Shown here piece by piece: positions 20,801 through 35,800 of a stretch of 64,000 nucleotides of DNA. Positions within the stretch are counted from its first letter, which is position 1, and each line of letters opens with the position of its first letter. The DNA is taken from positions 20,484,953 through 20,548,952 of the forward strand of contig NC_064036.1 in NCBI RefSeq assembly GCF_932526225.1. The letters run 5' to 3'. The position numbers were made by a program, and so were the translations under genes. The notes under the pieces are model-generated. The model ran no database searches. It saw nothing but the letters and a program-made list of their open reading frames with translations, and was not told the origin of the DNA. The DNA is from Nematostella vectensis (taxonomy: Eukaryota > Cnidaria > Anthozoa > Actiniaria > Edwardsiidae).

Positions 20801-23800
20801 CGAGATTCTTTTGAATCACGTGTTTTTCCCATTAGTCTGGAATGTTGAGATTCTACTGAATCACGTGTTTTCCCAATAGTCTGGAATGTTTAGTTTCTAC
20901 TGAATCATGTGTTTCCCAATTGTCTAGAATGTTGAGATTCTACTGAATCATGTGTTTCCCAATAGTCTGGAATGTTGAGATTCTACTGAAGCACGTGTAT
21001 TCTCAATATTCTGATATTTTGAGATTCTACTGAATCATGTGTTTTCCAATTGTCTGGAATGTTGAGATTCTATTGAATCACGTGTTTTCCCAATATGCTG
21101 GAATGTTGAGTTTCTACTGAATCATGTGTTTTTCCCATTAGTCTGGAATGTTGAGTTTCTACTGAATCATGTGTTTTCCTAATAGTCTGGAATTTTTAGT
21201 TTCTACTAAATCATGTGTTTCCCAATAGTCTAGAATGTTGAGTTTCTACTGAATCGTGTGTTTCCTAATAGTCTAGAATGTTGAGATTCTACTGAATCAT
21301 GTGTTTCCCAATAGTCTGGAATGTTGAGATTCTACTGAATCACGTGTTTTTCCAATAGTCTGTATGTTTTAGATACTGCTGAATCACGTGTTTTCCCAAT
21401 ATTCTGAAATGTTGTGATTCTAAGGAATCATGTGTTTTCCCAATAGTCTGGAATGTTGAGATTCTACTGAATCACGTGTATTCTCAATAGTCTGATATTT
21501 TGAGATTCTACTGAATCATGTGTTTTTCCCAATAGTCTGGAATGTTGAGATTCTACTGAATCAAGTGTTTTCCCAATAGTCTGGCATGTTGAGATTCTAC
21601 TGAATCACGTGTATTCTCAATATTCTGATATTTTGAGATTCTACTGAATCATGTGTTTTCCAATAGTCCGGAATTTTGAGATTCTATTGAATCACGTGTT
21701 TTCCCAATATGCTGGAATGTTGAGTTTCTACTGAATCATGTGTTTTTCCCATTAGTCTAGAATGTTGAGATTCTACTGAATCACGTGTTTTCCCAATAGT
21801 CTGGAATGTTGAGTTTCTACTGAATCATGTGTTTTCCTAATAGTCTGGAATGTTTAGTTTCTACTGAATCATGTGTTTCCCAATAGTCTAGAATGTTGAG
21901 TTTCTACTGAATCGTGTGTTTCCTAATAGTCTAGAATGTTGAGATTCTACTGAATCATGTGTTTCCCAATTGTCTGGAATGTTGAGATTCTATTGCATCA
22001 CGTGTTTTTCCAATAGTCTGGATGTTTTAGATACTACTGAATCACGTGTTTTCCCAATATTCTGAAATGTTGTGATTCTAAAGAATCATGTGTTTTCCCA
22101 ATAGCCTGGAATGTTGAGATTCTACGGAATCATGTGTTTCCCAATAGTCTGGAATGTTGAGTTTCTACTGAATCATGTGTTTCCTAATAGTCTGGAATGT
22201 TGAGTTTCTACTGTATCATGTGTTTCCCAATAGTCTAGAATGTAGAGATTCTACTGAATCATGTGTTTCCTAATAGTCTGGAATATTGAGTTTCTACTGA
22301 ATCATGTGTTTTTCCCATTAGTCTGGAATGTCGAGATTCTACTGAATCACGTGTTTTCCCAATATTCTGAAATGTTGTTATTCTAAGGAATCATGTGTTT
22401 CCCAATACTCTGAAATGTTGTGATTCTACTGAATCATGTGTTTTCCCAATAGTCTGGAATGTTGAGATTCTATTGAATCATGTGTTTTTTCCAATAGTCT
22501 GAAATCTTGTGACTCTACTGAATCGTGTGTTTTCCCAATAGTCTGGATTTTTTAGATACTACTGATACACATGTTTTTCCAATATTCTGAAATGTTGTGA
22601 TTCTAAGGAATCATGTGTTTTCCCCATTAGTCTGGAATGTTGAGATTCTACTGAATCACGTGTTTTCCCAATATGCTGGAAAGTTGAGATTCTACTGAAT
22701 CATGTGTTTTTCCCATTAGTCTGGAATGTTGAGATTCTACTAAATCACGTGTTTTCCCAATAGTCTGGAATGTTGAGTTTCTACTGAATCACGTGTTTTC
22801 CCAATAGTCTTGAATGTTGTGATTCTACTGAATCATGTGTTTCCCAATAGTCTAGAACGTTGAGATTCTACTGAATCACGTGTATTCTCAATATTCTGAT
22901 ATTTTGAGATTCTACGGAATCATGTGTTTCCCAATAGTCTGGAAATTTAGAGATTCTATTGAATCACGTGTTTTCCCAATAGTCTGGAATGTTGAGATTC
23001 TATTGAATCGTGTGTTTTCCAATAGTCTGGAATGTTGAGATTTTTTTGAATCAAGTGTTTTCCCAATATGCTGGAATGTTGAGTTTCTACTGAATCATGT
23101 GTTTTTCCCATTAGTCTGGAATGTTGAGATACTACGGAATCACGTGTTTTTCCAATAGTCTGGAATGTTGAGTTTCTACTGAATCATGTGTTTCCTAATA
23201 GTCTGGAATGTTGAGTTTCTACTGAATCATGTGTTTCCCAATACTCTGGAATGTCGAGATTCTACTGAATCACGTGTTTTCCCAATAGTCTGGCATGTTG
23301 AGATTCTACTGAATCACGTGTATTCTCAATATTCTGATATTTTGAGATTCTACTGAATCATGTGTTTTCCTATAGTCTGGAATGTTGAGATTCTATGGAA
23401 TCACGTGTTTTCCCAATATGCTGGAATGTTGAGTTTCTACTGAATCATGTGTTTCTCCCATTAGTCTGGAATGTTGAGTTTCTACTGAATCATGTGTTTT
23501 TCCCATTAGTCTGGAATGTTGAGATTCTACTGAATCACGTGTTTTTCCAATAGTCTGTATGTTTTAGATACTGCTGAATCACGTGTTTTCCCAATATGCT
23601 GGAATGTTGAGATTCTACTGAATCACGTGTTTTCCCAATAGTCTGGAATGTTGAGTTTCTACTGAATCATGTGTTTCCTAATAGTCTGGAATGTTGAGTT
23701 TCTACTGAATCATGTGTTTCCCAATAGTCTAGAATGTAGAGATTCTACTGAATCATGTGTTTCCCAATAGTCTAGAATGTTGAGATTCTACTGAATCATG

Positions 23801-26800
23801 TGTTTCCCAATAGTCTGGAATGTTGAGTTTCTCCTGAATCATGTGTTTCCTAATAGTCTGGAATGTTGAGTTTCTACTGAATCATGTGTTTCCCAATAGT
23901 CTAGAATGTAGAGATTCTACTGAATCATGTGTTTCCCAATAGTCTAGAATGTTGAGATTCTACTGAATCATGTGTTTCCCAATAGTCTGGAATGTTGAGA
24001 TTCTACTGAATCACGTGTTTTTCCAATAGTCTGTATGTTTTAGATACTGCTGAATCACGTGTTTTCCCAATATTCTGAAATGTTGTGATTCTAAGGAATC
24101 ATGTGTTTTCCCAATAGTCTGGAATGTTGAGATTCTACTGAATCACGTGTATTCTCAATAGTCTGATATTTTGAGATTCTACTGAATCATGTGTTTTTCC
24201 CAATAGTCTGGAATGTTGAGATTCTACTGAATCAAGTGTTTTCCCAATAGTCTGGCATGTTGAGATTCTACTGAATCACGTGTATTCTCAATATTCTGAT
24301 ATTTTGAGATTCTACTGAATCATGTGTTTTCCAATAGTCCGGAATTTTGAGATTCTATTGAATCACGTGTTTTCCCAATATGCTGGAATGTTGAGTTTCT
24401 ACTGAATCATGTGTTTCCCAATACTCTGGAATATCGAGATTCTACTGAATCACGTGTTTTCCCAATAGTCTGGCATGTTGAGATTCTACTGAATCACGTG
24501 TATTCTCAATATTCTGATATTTTGAGATTCTACTGAATCATGTGTTTTCCTATAGTCTAGATGTTGAGATTCTATGGAATCACGTGTTTTTCCAATAGTC
24601 TGGAATGTTGAGTTTCTACTGAATCATGTGTTTCCTAATAGTCTGAATGTTGAGTTTCTACTGAAACATGTGTTTCCCAATACTCTGGAATGTCGAGATT
24701 CTACTGAATCACGTGTTTTCCCAATAGTCTGGCATGTTGAGATTCTACTGAATCACGTGTATTCTCAATATTCTGATATTTTGAGATTCTACTGAATCAT
24801 GTGTTTTCCTATAGTCTGGAATGTTGAGATTCTATGGAATCACGTGTTTTCCCAATATGCTGGAATGTTGAGTTTCTACTGAATCATGTGTTTTTCCCAT
24901 TAGTCTGGAATGTTGAGTTTCTACTGAATCACGTGTTTTCCCAATAGTCTGGCATGTTGAGATTCTACTGAATCACGTGTATTCTCAATATTCTGATATT
25001 TTGAGATTCTACTGAATCATGTGTTTTCCTATAGTCTGGAATGTTGAGATTCTATGGAATCACGTGTTTTCCCAATATGCTGGAATGTTGAGTTTCTACT
25101 GAATCATGTGTTTTTCCCATTAGTCTGGAATGTTGAATTTCTACTGAATCACGTGTTTTCCCAATAGTCTGGAATGTTGAGTTTCTACTGAATCATGTGT
25201 TTCCTAATAGTCTGGAATGTTGAGTTTCTACTGAATCATGTGTTTCCCAATAGTCTAGAATGTTGAGATTCTACTGAATCACGTGTATTCTCAATATTCT
25301 GATATTTTGAAATTCTACTGAATCATGTGTTTTCCAATAGTCTGGAATGTTGAGATTTTATTGAATCACGTGTTTTCCCAATATGCTGGAATGTTGAGTT
25401 TCTACTGAATCACATGTTTTCCCAATAGTCTTGAATGTTGTGATTCTACTGAATCATGTGTTTCCCAATAGTCTAGAATGTTGAGATTCTACTGAATCAC
25501 GTGTATTCTCAATATTCTGATATTTTGAGATTCTACTGAATCATGTGTTTTCCAATAGTCTGGAATGTTGAGATTTTATTGAATCACGTGTTTTCCCGAT
25601 ATGCTGGAATGTTGAGTTTCTACTGAATCATGTGTTTTTCCCATTCGTCTGGAATGTTGAAATTGTACGGAATCACGTGTTTTTCCAATAGTCTGGAATG
25701 TTGAGTTTCTACTGAATCATGTGTTTCCTAATAGTCTGGAATGTTGAGTTTCTACTGAATCATGTGTTTTTCCCATTAGTCTGGAATGTCGAGATTCTAC
25801 TGAATCACGTGTTTTCCCAATAGTCTGGAATGTTGAGTTTCTACTGAATCATGTGTTTCCTAATAGTCTGGAATGTTGAGTTTCTACTGTATCATGTGTT
25901 TCCCAATAGTCTAGAATGTAGAGATTCTACTGAATCATGTGTTTCCCAATAATCTGGAATGTTGAGATTCTACTGAATCACGTGTTTTTCCAATAGTCTG
26001 GATGTTTTAGATACTACTGAATCACGTGTTTTCCCAATATTCTGAAATGTTGTGATTCTAAGGAATCATATGTTTTCCCAATAGCCTGGAATGTTGAGAT
26101 TCTACGGAATCATGTGTTTCCCAATAGTCTGGAAATTTAGAGATTCTATTGAATCATGTGTTTTCCCAATAGTCTGGAATGTTGAGATTCTATTGAATCG
26201 TGTGTTTTCCAATAGTCTGGAATGTTGAGATTTTTTTGAATCAAGTGTTTTCCCAATATGCTGGAATGTTGAGTTTCTACTGAATCATGTGTTTTCCCAT
26301 TAGTCTGGAATGTTGAGATACTACGGAATCACGTGTTATTCCAATAGTCTGGAATGTTGAGTTTCTACTGAATCATGTGTTTCCTAATAGTCTGGAATGT
26401 TGAGTTTCTACTGAATCATGTGTTTCCCAATACTCTGGAATGTCGAGATTCTACTGAATCACGTGTTTTCCCAATAGTCTGGCATGTTGAGATTCTACTG
26501 AATCACGTGTATTCTCAATATTCTGATATTTTGAGATTCTACTGAATCATGTGTTTTCCTATAGTCTGGAATGTTGAGATTCTATGGAATCACGTGTTTT
26601 CCCAATATGCTGGAATGTTGAGTTTCTACTGAATCATGTGTTTTTCCCATTAGTCTGGAATGTTGAGTTTCTACTGAATCACGTGTTTTCCCAATAGTCT
26701 GGCATGTTGAGATTCTACTGAATCACGTGTATTCTCAATATTCTGATATTTTGAGATTCTACTGAATCATGTGTTTTCCTATAGTCTGGAATGTTGAGAT

Positions 26801-29800
26801 TCTATGGAATCACGTGTTTTCCCAATATTCTGGAATGTTGAGTTTCTACTGAATCATGTGTTTTTCCATTAGTCTGGAATGTTGAGTTTCTACTGAATCA
26901 TGTGTTTTTCCCATTAGTCTGGAATGTTGAGATTCTACTGAATCACGTGTTTTCCCAATAGTCTGGAATGTTGAGTTTCTACTGAATCATGTGTTTCCTA
27001 ATAGTCTGGAATGTTGAGTTTCTACTGAATCATGTGTTTCCCAATAGTCTAGAATGTAGAGATTCTACTGAATCATGTGTTTCCCAATAGTCTAGAATGT
27101 TAAGATTCTACTGAATCATGTGTTTCCCAATACTCTGAAATGTTGTGATTCTACTGAATCATGTGTTTTCCCAATAGTCTGGAATGTTGAGATTCTATTG
27201 AATCATGTGTTTTTTCCAATAGTCTGAAATCTTGTGACTCTACTGAATCGTGTGTTTTCCCAATAGTCTGGATGTTTTAGATACTACTGATACACATGTT
27301 TTTCCAATATTCTGAAATGTTGTGATTCTAAGGAATCATGTGTTTTCCCCATTAGTCTGGAATGTTGAGATTCTACTGAATCACGTGTTTTCCCAATATG
27401 CTGGAAAGTTGAGATTCTACTGAATCATGTGTTTTTTTCCATTAGTCTGGAATGTTGAGATTCTACTAAATCACGTGTTTTCCCAATAGTCTGGAATGTT
27501 GAGTTTCTACTGAATCACGTGTTTTCCCAATAGTCTTGAATGTTGTGATTCTACTGAATCATGTGTTTCCCAATAGTCTAGAATGTTGAGATTCTACTGA
27601 ATCACGTGTATTCTCAATATTCTGATATTTTGAAATTCTACTGAATCATGTGTTTTCCAATAGTCTGGAATGTTGAGATTTTATTGAATCACGTGTTTTC
27701 CCAATATGCTGGAATGTTGAGTTTCTACTGAATCACATGTTTTCCCAATAGTCTTGAATGTTGTGATTCTACTGAATCATGTGTTTCCCAATAGTCTAGA
27801 ATGTTGAGATTCTACTGAATCACGTGTATTCTCAATATTCTGATATTTTGAGATTCTACTGAATCATGTGTTTTCCAATAGTCTGGAATGTTGAGATTTT
27901 ATTGAATCACGTGTTTTCCCGATATGCTGGAATGTTGAGTTTCTACTGAATCATGTGTTTTTCCCATTCGTCTGGAATGTTGAAATTGTACGGAATCACG
28001 TGTTTTTCCAATAGTCTGGAATGTTGAGTTTCTACTGAATCATGTGTTTCCTAATAGTCTGGAATGTTGAGTTTCTACTGAATCATGTGTTTTTCCCATT
28101 AGTCTGGAATGTCGAGATTCTACTGAATCACGTGTTTTCCCAATAGTCTGGAATGTTGAGTTTCTACTGAATCATGTGTTTCCTAATAGTCTGGAATGTT
28201 GAGTTTCTACTGTATCATGTGTTTCCCAATAGTCTAGAATGTAGAGATTCTACTGAATCATGTGTTTCCCAATAATCTGGAATGTTGAGATTCTACTGAA
28301 TCACGTGTTTTTCCAATAGTCTGGATGTTTTAGATACTACTGAATCACGTGTTTTCCCAATATTCTGAAATGTTGTGATTCTAAGGAATCATATGTTTTC
28401 CCAATAGCCTGGAATGTTGAGATTCTACGGAATCATGTGTTTCCCAATAGTCTGGAAATTTAGAGATTCTATTGAATCATGTGTTTTCCCAATAGTCTGG
28501 AATGTTGAGATTCTATTGAATCGTGTGTTTTCCAATAGTCTGGAATGTTGAGATTTTTTTGAATCAAGTGTTTTCCCAATATGCTGGAATGTTGAGTTTC
28601 TACTGAATCATGTGTTTTCCCATTAGTCTGGAATGTTGAGATACTACGGAATCACGTGTTATTCCAATAGTCTGGAATGTTGAGTTTCTACTGAATCATG
28701 TGTTTCCTAATAGTCTGGAATGTTGAGTTTCTACTGAATCATGTGTTTCCCAATACTCTGGAATGTCGAGATTCTACTGAATCACGTGTTTTCCCAATAG
28801 TCTGGCATGTTGAGATTCTACTGAATCACGTGTATTCTCAATATTCTGATATTTTGAGATTCTACTGAATCATGTGTTTTCCTATAGTCTGGAATGTTGA
28901 GATTCTATGGAATCACGTGTTTTCCCAATATGCTGGAATGTTGAGTTTCTACTGAATCATGTGTTTTTCCCATTAGTCTGGAATGTTGAGTTTCTACCGA
29001 ATCATGTGTTTTTCCCATTAGTCTGGAATGTTGAGATTCTACTGAATCACGTGTTTTCCCAATAGTCTGGAATGTTGAGTTTCTACTGAATCATGTGTTT
29101 CCTAATAGTCTGGAATGTTGAGTTTCTACTGAATCATGTGTTTCCCAATAGTCTAGAATGTAGAGATTCTACTGAATCATGTGTTTCCCAATAGTCTAGA
29201 ATGTTAAGATTCTACTGAATAATGTGTTTCCCAATAGTCTGGAATGTTGAGATTCTACTGAATCACGTGTTTTTCCAATAGTCTGTATGTTTTAGATACT
29301 GCTGAATCACGTGTTTTCCCAATATTCTGAAATGTTGTGATTCTAAGGAATCATGTGTTTTCCCAATAGTCTGGAATGTTGATATTCTAAGGAATCATGT
29401 GTTTCCCAATAGTCTGGAAATTTAGAGATTCTATTGAATCATGTGTTTTCCCAATAGTCTGGAATGTTGAGATTCTATTGAATCGTGTGTTTTCCAATAG
29501 TCTGGGATGTTGAGATTTTTTTGAATCACGTGTTTTCCCAATATGCTGGAATGTTGAGTTTCTACTGAATCATGTGTTTTTCCCATTAGTCTGGAATGTT
29601 GAGATTCTACGGAATCACGTGTTTTTCCAATAGTCTGGAATGTTGAGTTTCTACTGAATCATGTGTTTCCTAATAGTCTGGAATGTTGAGTTTCTACTTA
29701 ATCATGTGTTTCCCAATACTCTGGAATGTTGAGATTCTACTGAATCACGTGTTTTCACAATAGTCTGGCATGTTGAGATTCTGCTGAATCACGTGCATTC

Positions 29801-32800
29801 TCAATATTCTGATATTTTGAGATTCTACTGAATCATGTGTTTTCCTATAGTCTGGAATGTTGAGATTCTATGGAATCGCGTGTTTTTCCAATATGCTGGA
29901 ATGTTGAGTTTCTACTGAATCATGTGTTTTTCCCATTAGTCTGGAATGTTGAGATTCTACTGAATCACGTGTTTTCCCAATAGTCTGGAATGTTGAGTTT
30001 CTACTGAATCATATGTTTCCTAATAGTCTGGAATGTTGAGTTTCTACTGAATCATGTGTTTCCCAATACTCTGAAATGTTGTGATTCTACTGAATCACGT
30101 GTTTTCCCAATAGTCTTTAATGTTGTGATTCTACTGAATCATGTGTTTCACAATAGTCTAGAATGTAGAGATTCTACTGAATCATGTGTTTCCCAATAGT
30201 CTTTAATGTTGAAATTCTACTGAATCACGTGTTTTTCCAATAGTCTGGATGTTTTAGATACTACTGAATCACGTGTTTTCCCAATATTCTGAAATGTTGT
30301 GATTCTAAGGAATCATGTGTTTTCCCAATAGCCTGGAATGTTGAGATTCTACGGAATCATGTGTTTCCCAATAGTCTGGAAATTTAGAGATTCTATTGAA
30401 TCACGTGTTTTCCCAATAGTCTGGAATGTTGAGATTCTATTGAATCGTGTGTTTTCCAATAGTCTGGAATGTTGAGATTTTTTTGAATCAAGTGTTTTCC
30501 CAATATGCTGGAATGTTGAGTTTCTACTGAATCATGTGTTTTTCCCATTAGTCTGGAATGTTGAGATACTACGGAATCACGTGTTTTTCCAATAGTCTGG
30601 AATGTTGAGTTTCTACTGAATCATGTGTTTCCTAATAGTCTGGAATGTTGAGTTTCTACTGAATCATGTGTTTCCCAATACTCTGGAATGTCGAGATTCT
30701 ACTGAATCACGTGTTTTCCCAATAGTCTGGCATGTTGAGATTCTACTGAATCACGTGTATTCTCAATATTCTGATATTTTGAGATTCTACTGAATCATGT
30801 GTTTTCCTATAGTCTGGAATGTTGAGATTCTATGGAATCACGTGTTTTCCCAATATGCTGGAATGTTGAGTTTCTACTGAATCATGTGTTTTTCCCATTA
30901 GTCTGGAATGTTGAGTTTCTACTGAATCTTGTGTTTTTCCCATTAGTCTGGAATGTTGAGATTCTACTGAATCACGTGTTTTCCCAATAGTCTGGAATGT
31001 TGAGTTTCTACTGAATCATGTGTTTCCTAATAGTCTGGAATGTTGAGTTTCTACTGAATCATGTGTTTCCCAATAGTCTAGAATGTAGAGATTCTACTGA
31101 ATCATGTGTTTCCCAATAGTCTAGAATGTTAAGATTCTACTGAATCATGTGTTTCCCAATACTCTGAAATGTTGTGATTCTACTGAATCATGTGTTTTCC
31201 CAATAGTCTGGAATGTTGAGATTCTATTGAATCATGTGTTTTTTCCAATAGTCTGAAATCTTGTGACTCTACTGAATCGTGTGTTTTCCCAATAGTCTGG
31301 ATGTTTTAGATACTACTGATACACATGTTTTTCCAATATTCTGAAATGTTGTGATTCTAAGGAATCATGTGTTTTCCCCATTAGTCTGGAATGTTGAGAT
31401 TCTACTGAATCACGTGTTTTCCCAATATGCTGGAAAGTTGAGATTCTACTGAATCATGTGTTTTTCCCATTAGTCTGGAATGTTGAGATTCTACTAAATC
31501 ACGTGTTTTCCCAATAGTCTGGAATGTTGAGTTTCTACTGAATCACGTGTTTTCCCAATAGTCTGGAATGTTGATATTCTAAGGAATCATGTGTTTCCCA
31601 ATAGTCTGGAAATTTAGAGATTCTATTGAATCATGTGTTTTCCCAATAGTCTGGAATGTTGAGATTCTATTGAATCGTGTGTTTTCCAATAGTCTGGGAT
31701 GTTGAGATTTTTTTGAATCACGTGTTTTCCCAATATGCTGGAATGTTGAGTTTCTACTGAATCATGTGTTTTTCCCATTAGTCTGGAATGTTGAGATTCT
31801 ACGGAATCACGTGTTTTTCCAATAGTCTGGAATGTTGAGTTTCTACTGAATCATGTGTTTCCTAATAGTCTGGAATGTTGAGTTTCTACTTAATCATGTG
31901 TTTCCCAATACTCTGGAATGTTGAGATTCTACTGAATCACGTGTTTTCACAATAGTCTGGCATGTTGAGATTCTACTGAATCACGTGCATTCTCAATATT
32001 CTGATATTTTGAGATTCTACTGAATCATGTGTTTTCCTATAGTCTGGAATGTTGAGATTCTATGGAATCGCGTGTTTTTCCAATATGCTGGAATGTTGAG
32101 TTTCTACTGAATCATGTGTTTTTCCCATTAGTCTGGAATGTTGAGATTCTACTGAATCACGTGTTTTCCCAATAGTCTGGAATGTTGAGTTTCTACTGAA
32201 TCATATGTTTCCTAATAGTCTGGAATGTTGAGTTTCTACTGAATCATGTGTTTCCCAATACTCTGAAATGTTGTGATTCTACTGAATCACGTGTTTTCCC
32301 AATAGTCTTTAATGTTGTGATTCTACTGAATCATGTGTTTCACAATAGTCTAGAATGTAGAGATTCTACTGAATCATGTGTTTCCCAATAGTCTGGAATG
32401 TTGAAATTCTACTGAATCACGTGTTTTTCCAATAGTCTGGATGTTTTAGATACTACTGAATCACGTGTTTTCCCAATATTCTGAAATGTTGTGATTCTAA
32501 GGAATCATGTGTTTTCCCAATAGCCTGGAATGTTGAGATTCTACGGAATCATGTGTTTCCCAATAGTCTGGAAATTTAGAGATTCTATTGAATCACGTGT
32601 TTTCCCAATAGTCTGGAATGTTGAGATTCTATTGAATCGTGTGTTTTCCAATAGTCTGGAATGTTGAGATTTTTTTGAATCAAGTGTTTTCCCAATATGC
32701 TGGAATGTTGAGTTTCTACTGAATCATGTGTTTTTCCCATTAGTCTGGAATGTTGAGATACTACGGAATCACGTGTTTTTCCAATAGTCTGGAATGTTGA

Positions 32801-35800
32801 GTTTCAACTGAATCATGTGTTTCCTAATAGTCTGGAATGTTGAGTTTCTACTGAATCATGTGTTTCCCAATACTCTGGAATGTCGAGATTCTACTGAATC
32901 ACGTGTTTTCCCAATAGTCTGGCATGTTGAGATTCTACTGAATCACGTGTATTCTCAATATTCTGATATTTTGAGATTCTACTGAATCATGTGTTTTCCT
33001 ATAGTCTGGAATGTTGAGATTCTATGGAATCACGTGTTTTCCCAATATGCTGGAATGTTGAGTTTCTACTGAATCATGTGTTTTTCCCATTAGTCTGGAA
33101 TGTTGAGTTTCTACTGAATCTTGTGTTTTTCCCATTAGTCTGGAATGTTGAGATTCTACTGAATCACGTGTTTTCCCAATAGTCTGGAATGTTGAGTTTC
33201 TACTGAATCATGTGTTTCCTAATAGTCCGGAATGTTGAGTTTCTACTGAATCATGTGTTTCCCAATAGTCTAGAATGTAGAGATTCTACTGAATCATGTG
33301 TTTCTCAATAGTCTAGAATGTTAAGATTCTACTGAATCATGTGTTTCCCAATACTCTGAAATGTTGTGATTCTACTGAATCATGTGTTTTCCCAATAGTC
33401 TGGAATGTTGAGATTCTATTGAATCATGTGTTTTTTCCAATAGTCTGAAATCTTGTGACTCTACTGAATCGTGTGTTTTCCCAATAGTCTGGATGTTTTA
33501 GATACTACTGATACACATGTTTTTCCAATATTCTGAAATGTTGTGATTCTAAGGAATCATGTGTTTTCCCCATTAGTCTGGAATGTTGAGATTCTACTGA
33601 ATCACGTGTTTTCCCAATAGTCTGGAATGTTGAGTTTCTACTGAATCACGTGTTTTCCCAATAGTCTTGAATGTTGTGATTCTACTGAATCATGTGTTTC
33701 CCAATAGTCTAGAATGTTGAGATTCTACTGAATCACGTGTATTCTCAATATTCTGATATTTTGAAATTCTACTGAATCATGTGTTTTCCAATAGTCTGGA
33801 ATGTTGAGATTTTATTGAATCACGTGTTTTCCCAATATGCTGGAATGTTGAGTTTCTACTGAATCACATGTTTTCCCAATAGTCTTGAATGTTGTGATTC
33901 TACTGAATCATGTGTTTCCCAATAGTCTAAAATGTTGAGATTCTACTGAATCACGTGTATTTTCAATATTCTGATATTTTGAGATTCTACTGAATCATGT
34001 GTTTTCCAATAGTCTGGAATGTTGAGATTTTATTGAATCACGTGTTTTCCCGATATGCTGGAATGTTGAGTTTCTACTGAATCATGTGTTTTTCCCATTC
34101 GTCTGGAATGTTGAAATTGTACGGAATCACGTGTTTTTCCAATAGTCTGGAATGTTGAGTTTCTACTGAATCATGTGTTTCCTAATAGTCTGGAATGTTG
34201 AGTTTCTACTGAATCATGTGTTTTTCCCATTAGTCTGGAATGTCGAGATTCTACTGAATCACGTGTTTTCCCAATAGTCTGGAATGTTGAGTTTCTACTG
34301 AATCATGTGTTTCCTAATAGTCTGGAATGTTGAGTTTCTACTGTATCATGTGTTTCCCAATAGTCTAGAATGTAGAGATTCTACTGAATCATGTGTTTCC
34401 CAATAATCTGGAATGTTGAGATTCTACTGTATCACGTGTTTTTCCAATAGTCTGGATGTTTTAGATACTACTGAATCACGTGTTTCCCAATATTCTGAAA
34501 TGTTGTGATTCTAAGGAATCATATGTTTTCCCAATAGCCTGGAATGTTGAGATTCTACGGAATCATGTGTTTCCCAATAGTCTGGAAATTTAGAGATTCT
34601 ATTGAATCATGTGTTTTCCCAATAGTCTGGAATGTTGAGATTCTATTGAATCGTGTGTTTTCCAATAGTCTGGAATGTTGAGATTTTTTTGAATCAAGTG
34701 TTTTCCCAATATGCTGGAATGTTGAGTTTCTACTGAATCATGTGTTTTTCCCATTAGTCTGGAATGTTGAGATACTACGGAATCACGTGTTTTTCCAATA
34801 GTCTGGAATGTTGAGTTTCTACTGAATCATGTGTTTCCTAATAGTCTGGAATGTTGAGTTTCTACTGAATCATGTGTTTCCCAATACTCTGGAATGTCGA
34901 GATTCTACTGAATCACGTGTTTTCCCAATAGTCTGGCATGTTGAGATTCTACTGAATCACGTGTATTCTCAATATTCTGATATTTTGAGATTCTACTGAA
35001 TCATGTGTTTTCCTATAGTCTGGAATGTTGAGATTCTATGGAATCACGTGTTTTCCCAATATGCTGGAATGTTGAGTTTCTACTGAATCATGTGTTTTTC
35101 CCATTAGTCTGGAATGTTGAGTTTCTACTGAATCATGTGTTTTTCCCATTAGTCTGGAATGTTGAGATTCTACTGAATCACGTGTTTTCCCAATAGTCTG
35201 GAATGTTGAGTTTCTACTGAATCATGTGTTTCCTAATAGTCTGGAATGTTGAGTTTCTATTGAATCATGTGTTTCCCAATAGTCTAGAATGTAGAGATTC
35301 TACTGAATCATGTGTTTCCCAATAGTCTAGAATGTTAAGATTCTACTGAATCATGTGTTTCCCAATAGTCTGGAATGTTGAGATTCTACTGAATCACGTG
35401 TTTTTCCCATTAGTCTGGAATGTTGAGTTTCTACTGAATCACATGTTTTCCCAATAGTCTTGAATGTTGTGATTCTACTGAATCATGTGTTTCCCAATAG
35501 TCTAGAATGTTGAGATTCTACTGAATCACGTGTATTCTCAATATTCTGATATTTTGAGATTCTACTGAATCATGTGTTTTCCAATAGTCTGGAATGTTGA
35601 GATTTTATTGAATCACGTGTTTTCCCGATATGCTGGAATGTTGAGTTTCTACTGAATCATGTGTTTTTCCCATTCGTCTGGAATGTTGAAATTGTACGGA
35701 ATCACGTGTTTTTTCAATAGTCTGGAATGTTGAGTTTCTACTGAATCATGTGTTTCCTAATAGTCTGGAATGTTGAGTTTCTACTGAATCATGTGTTTTT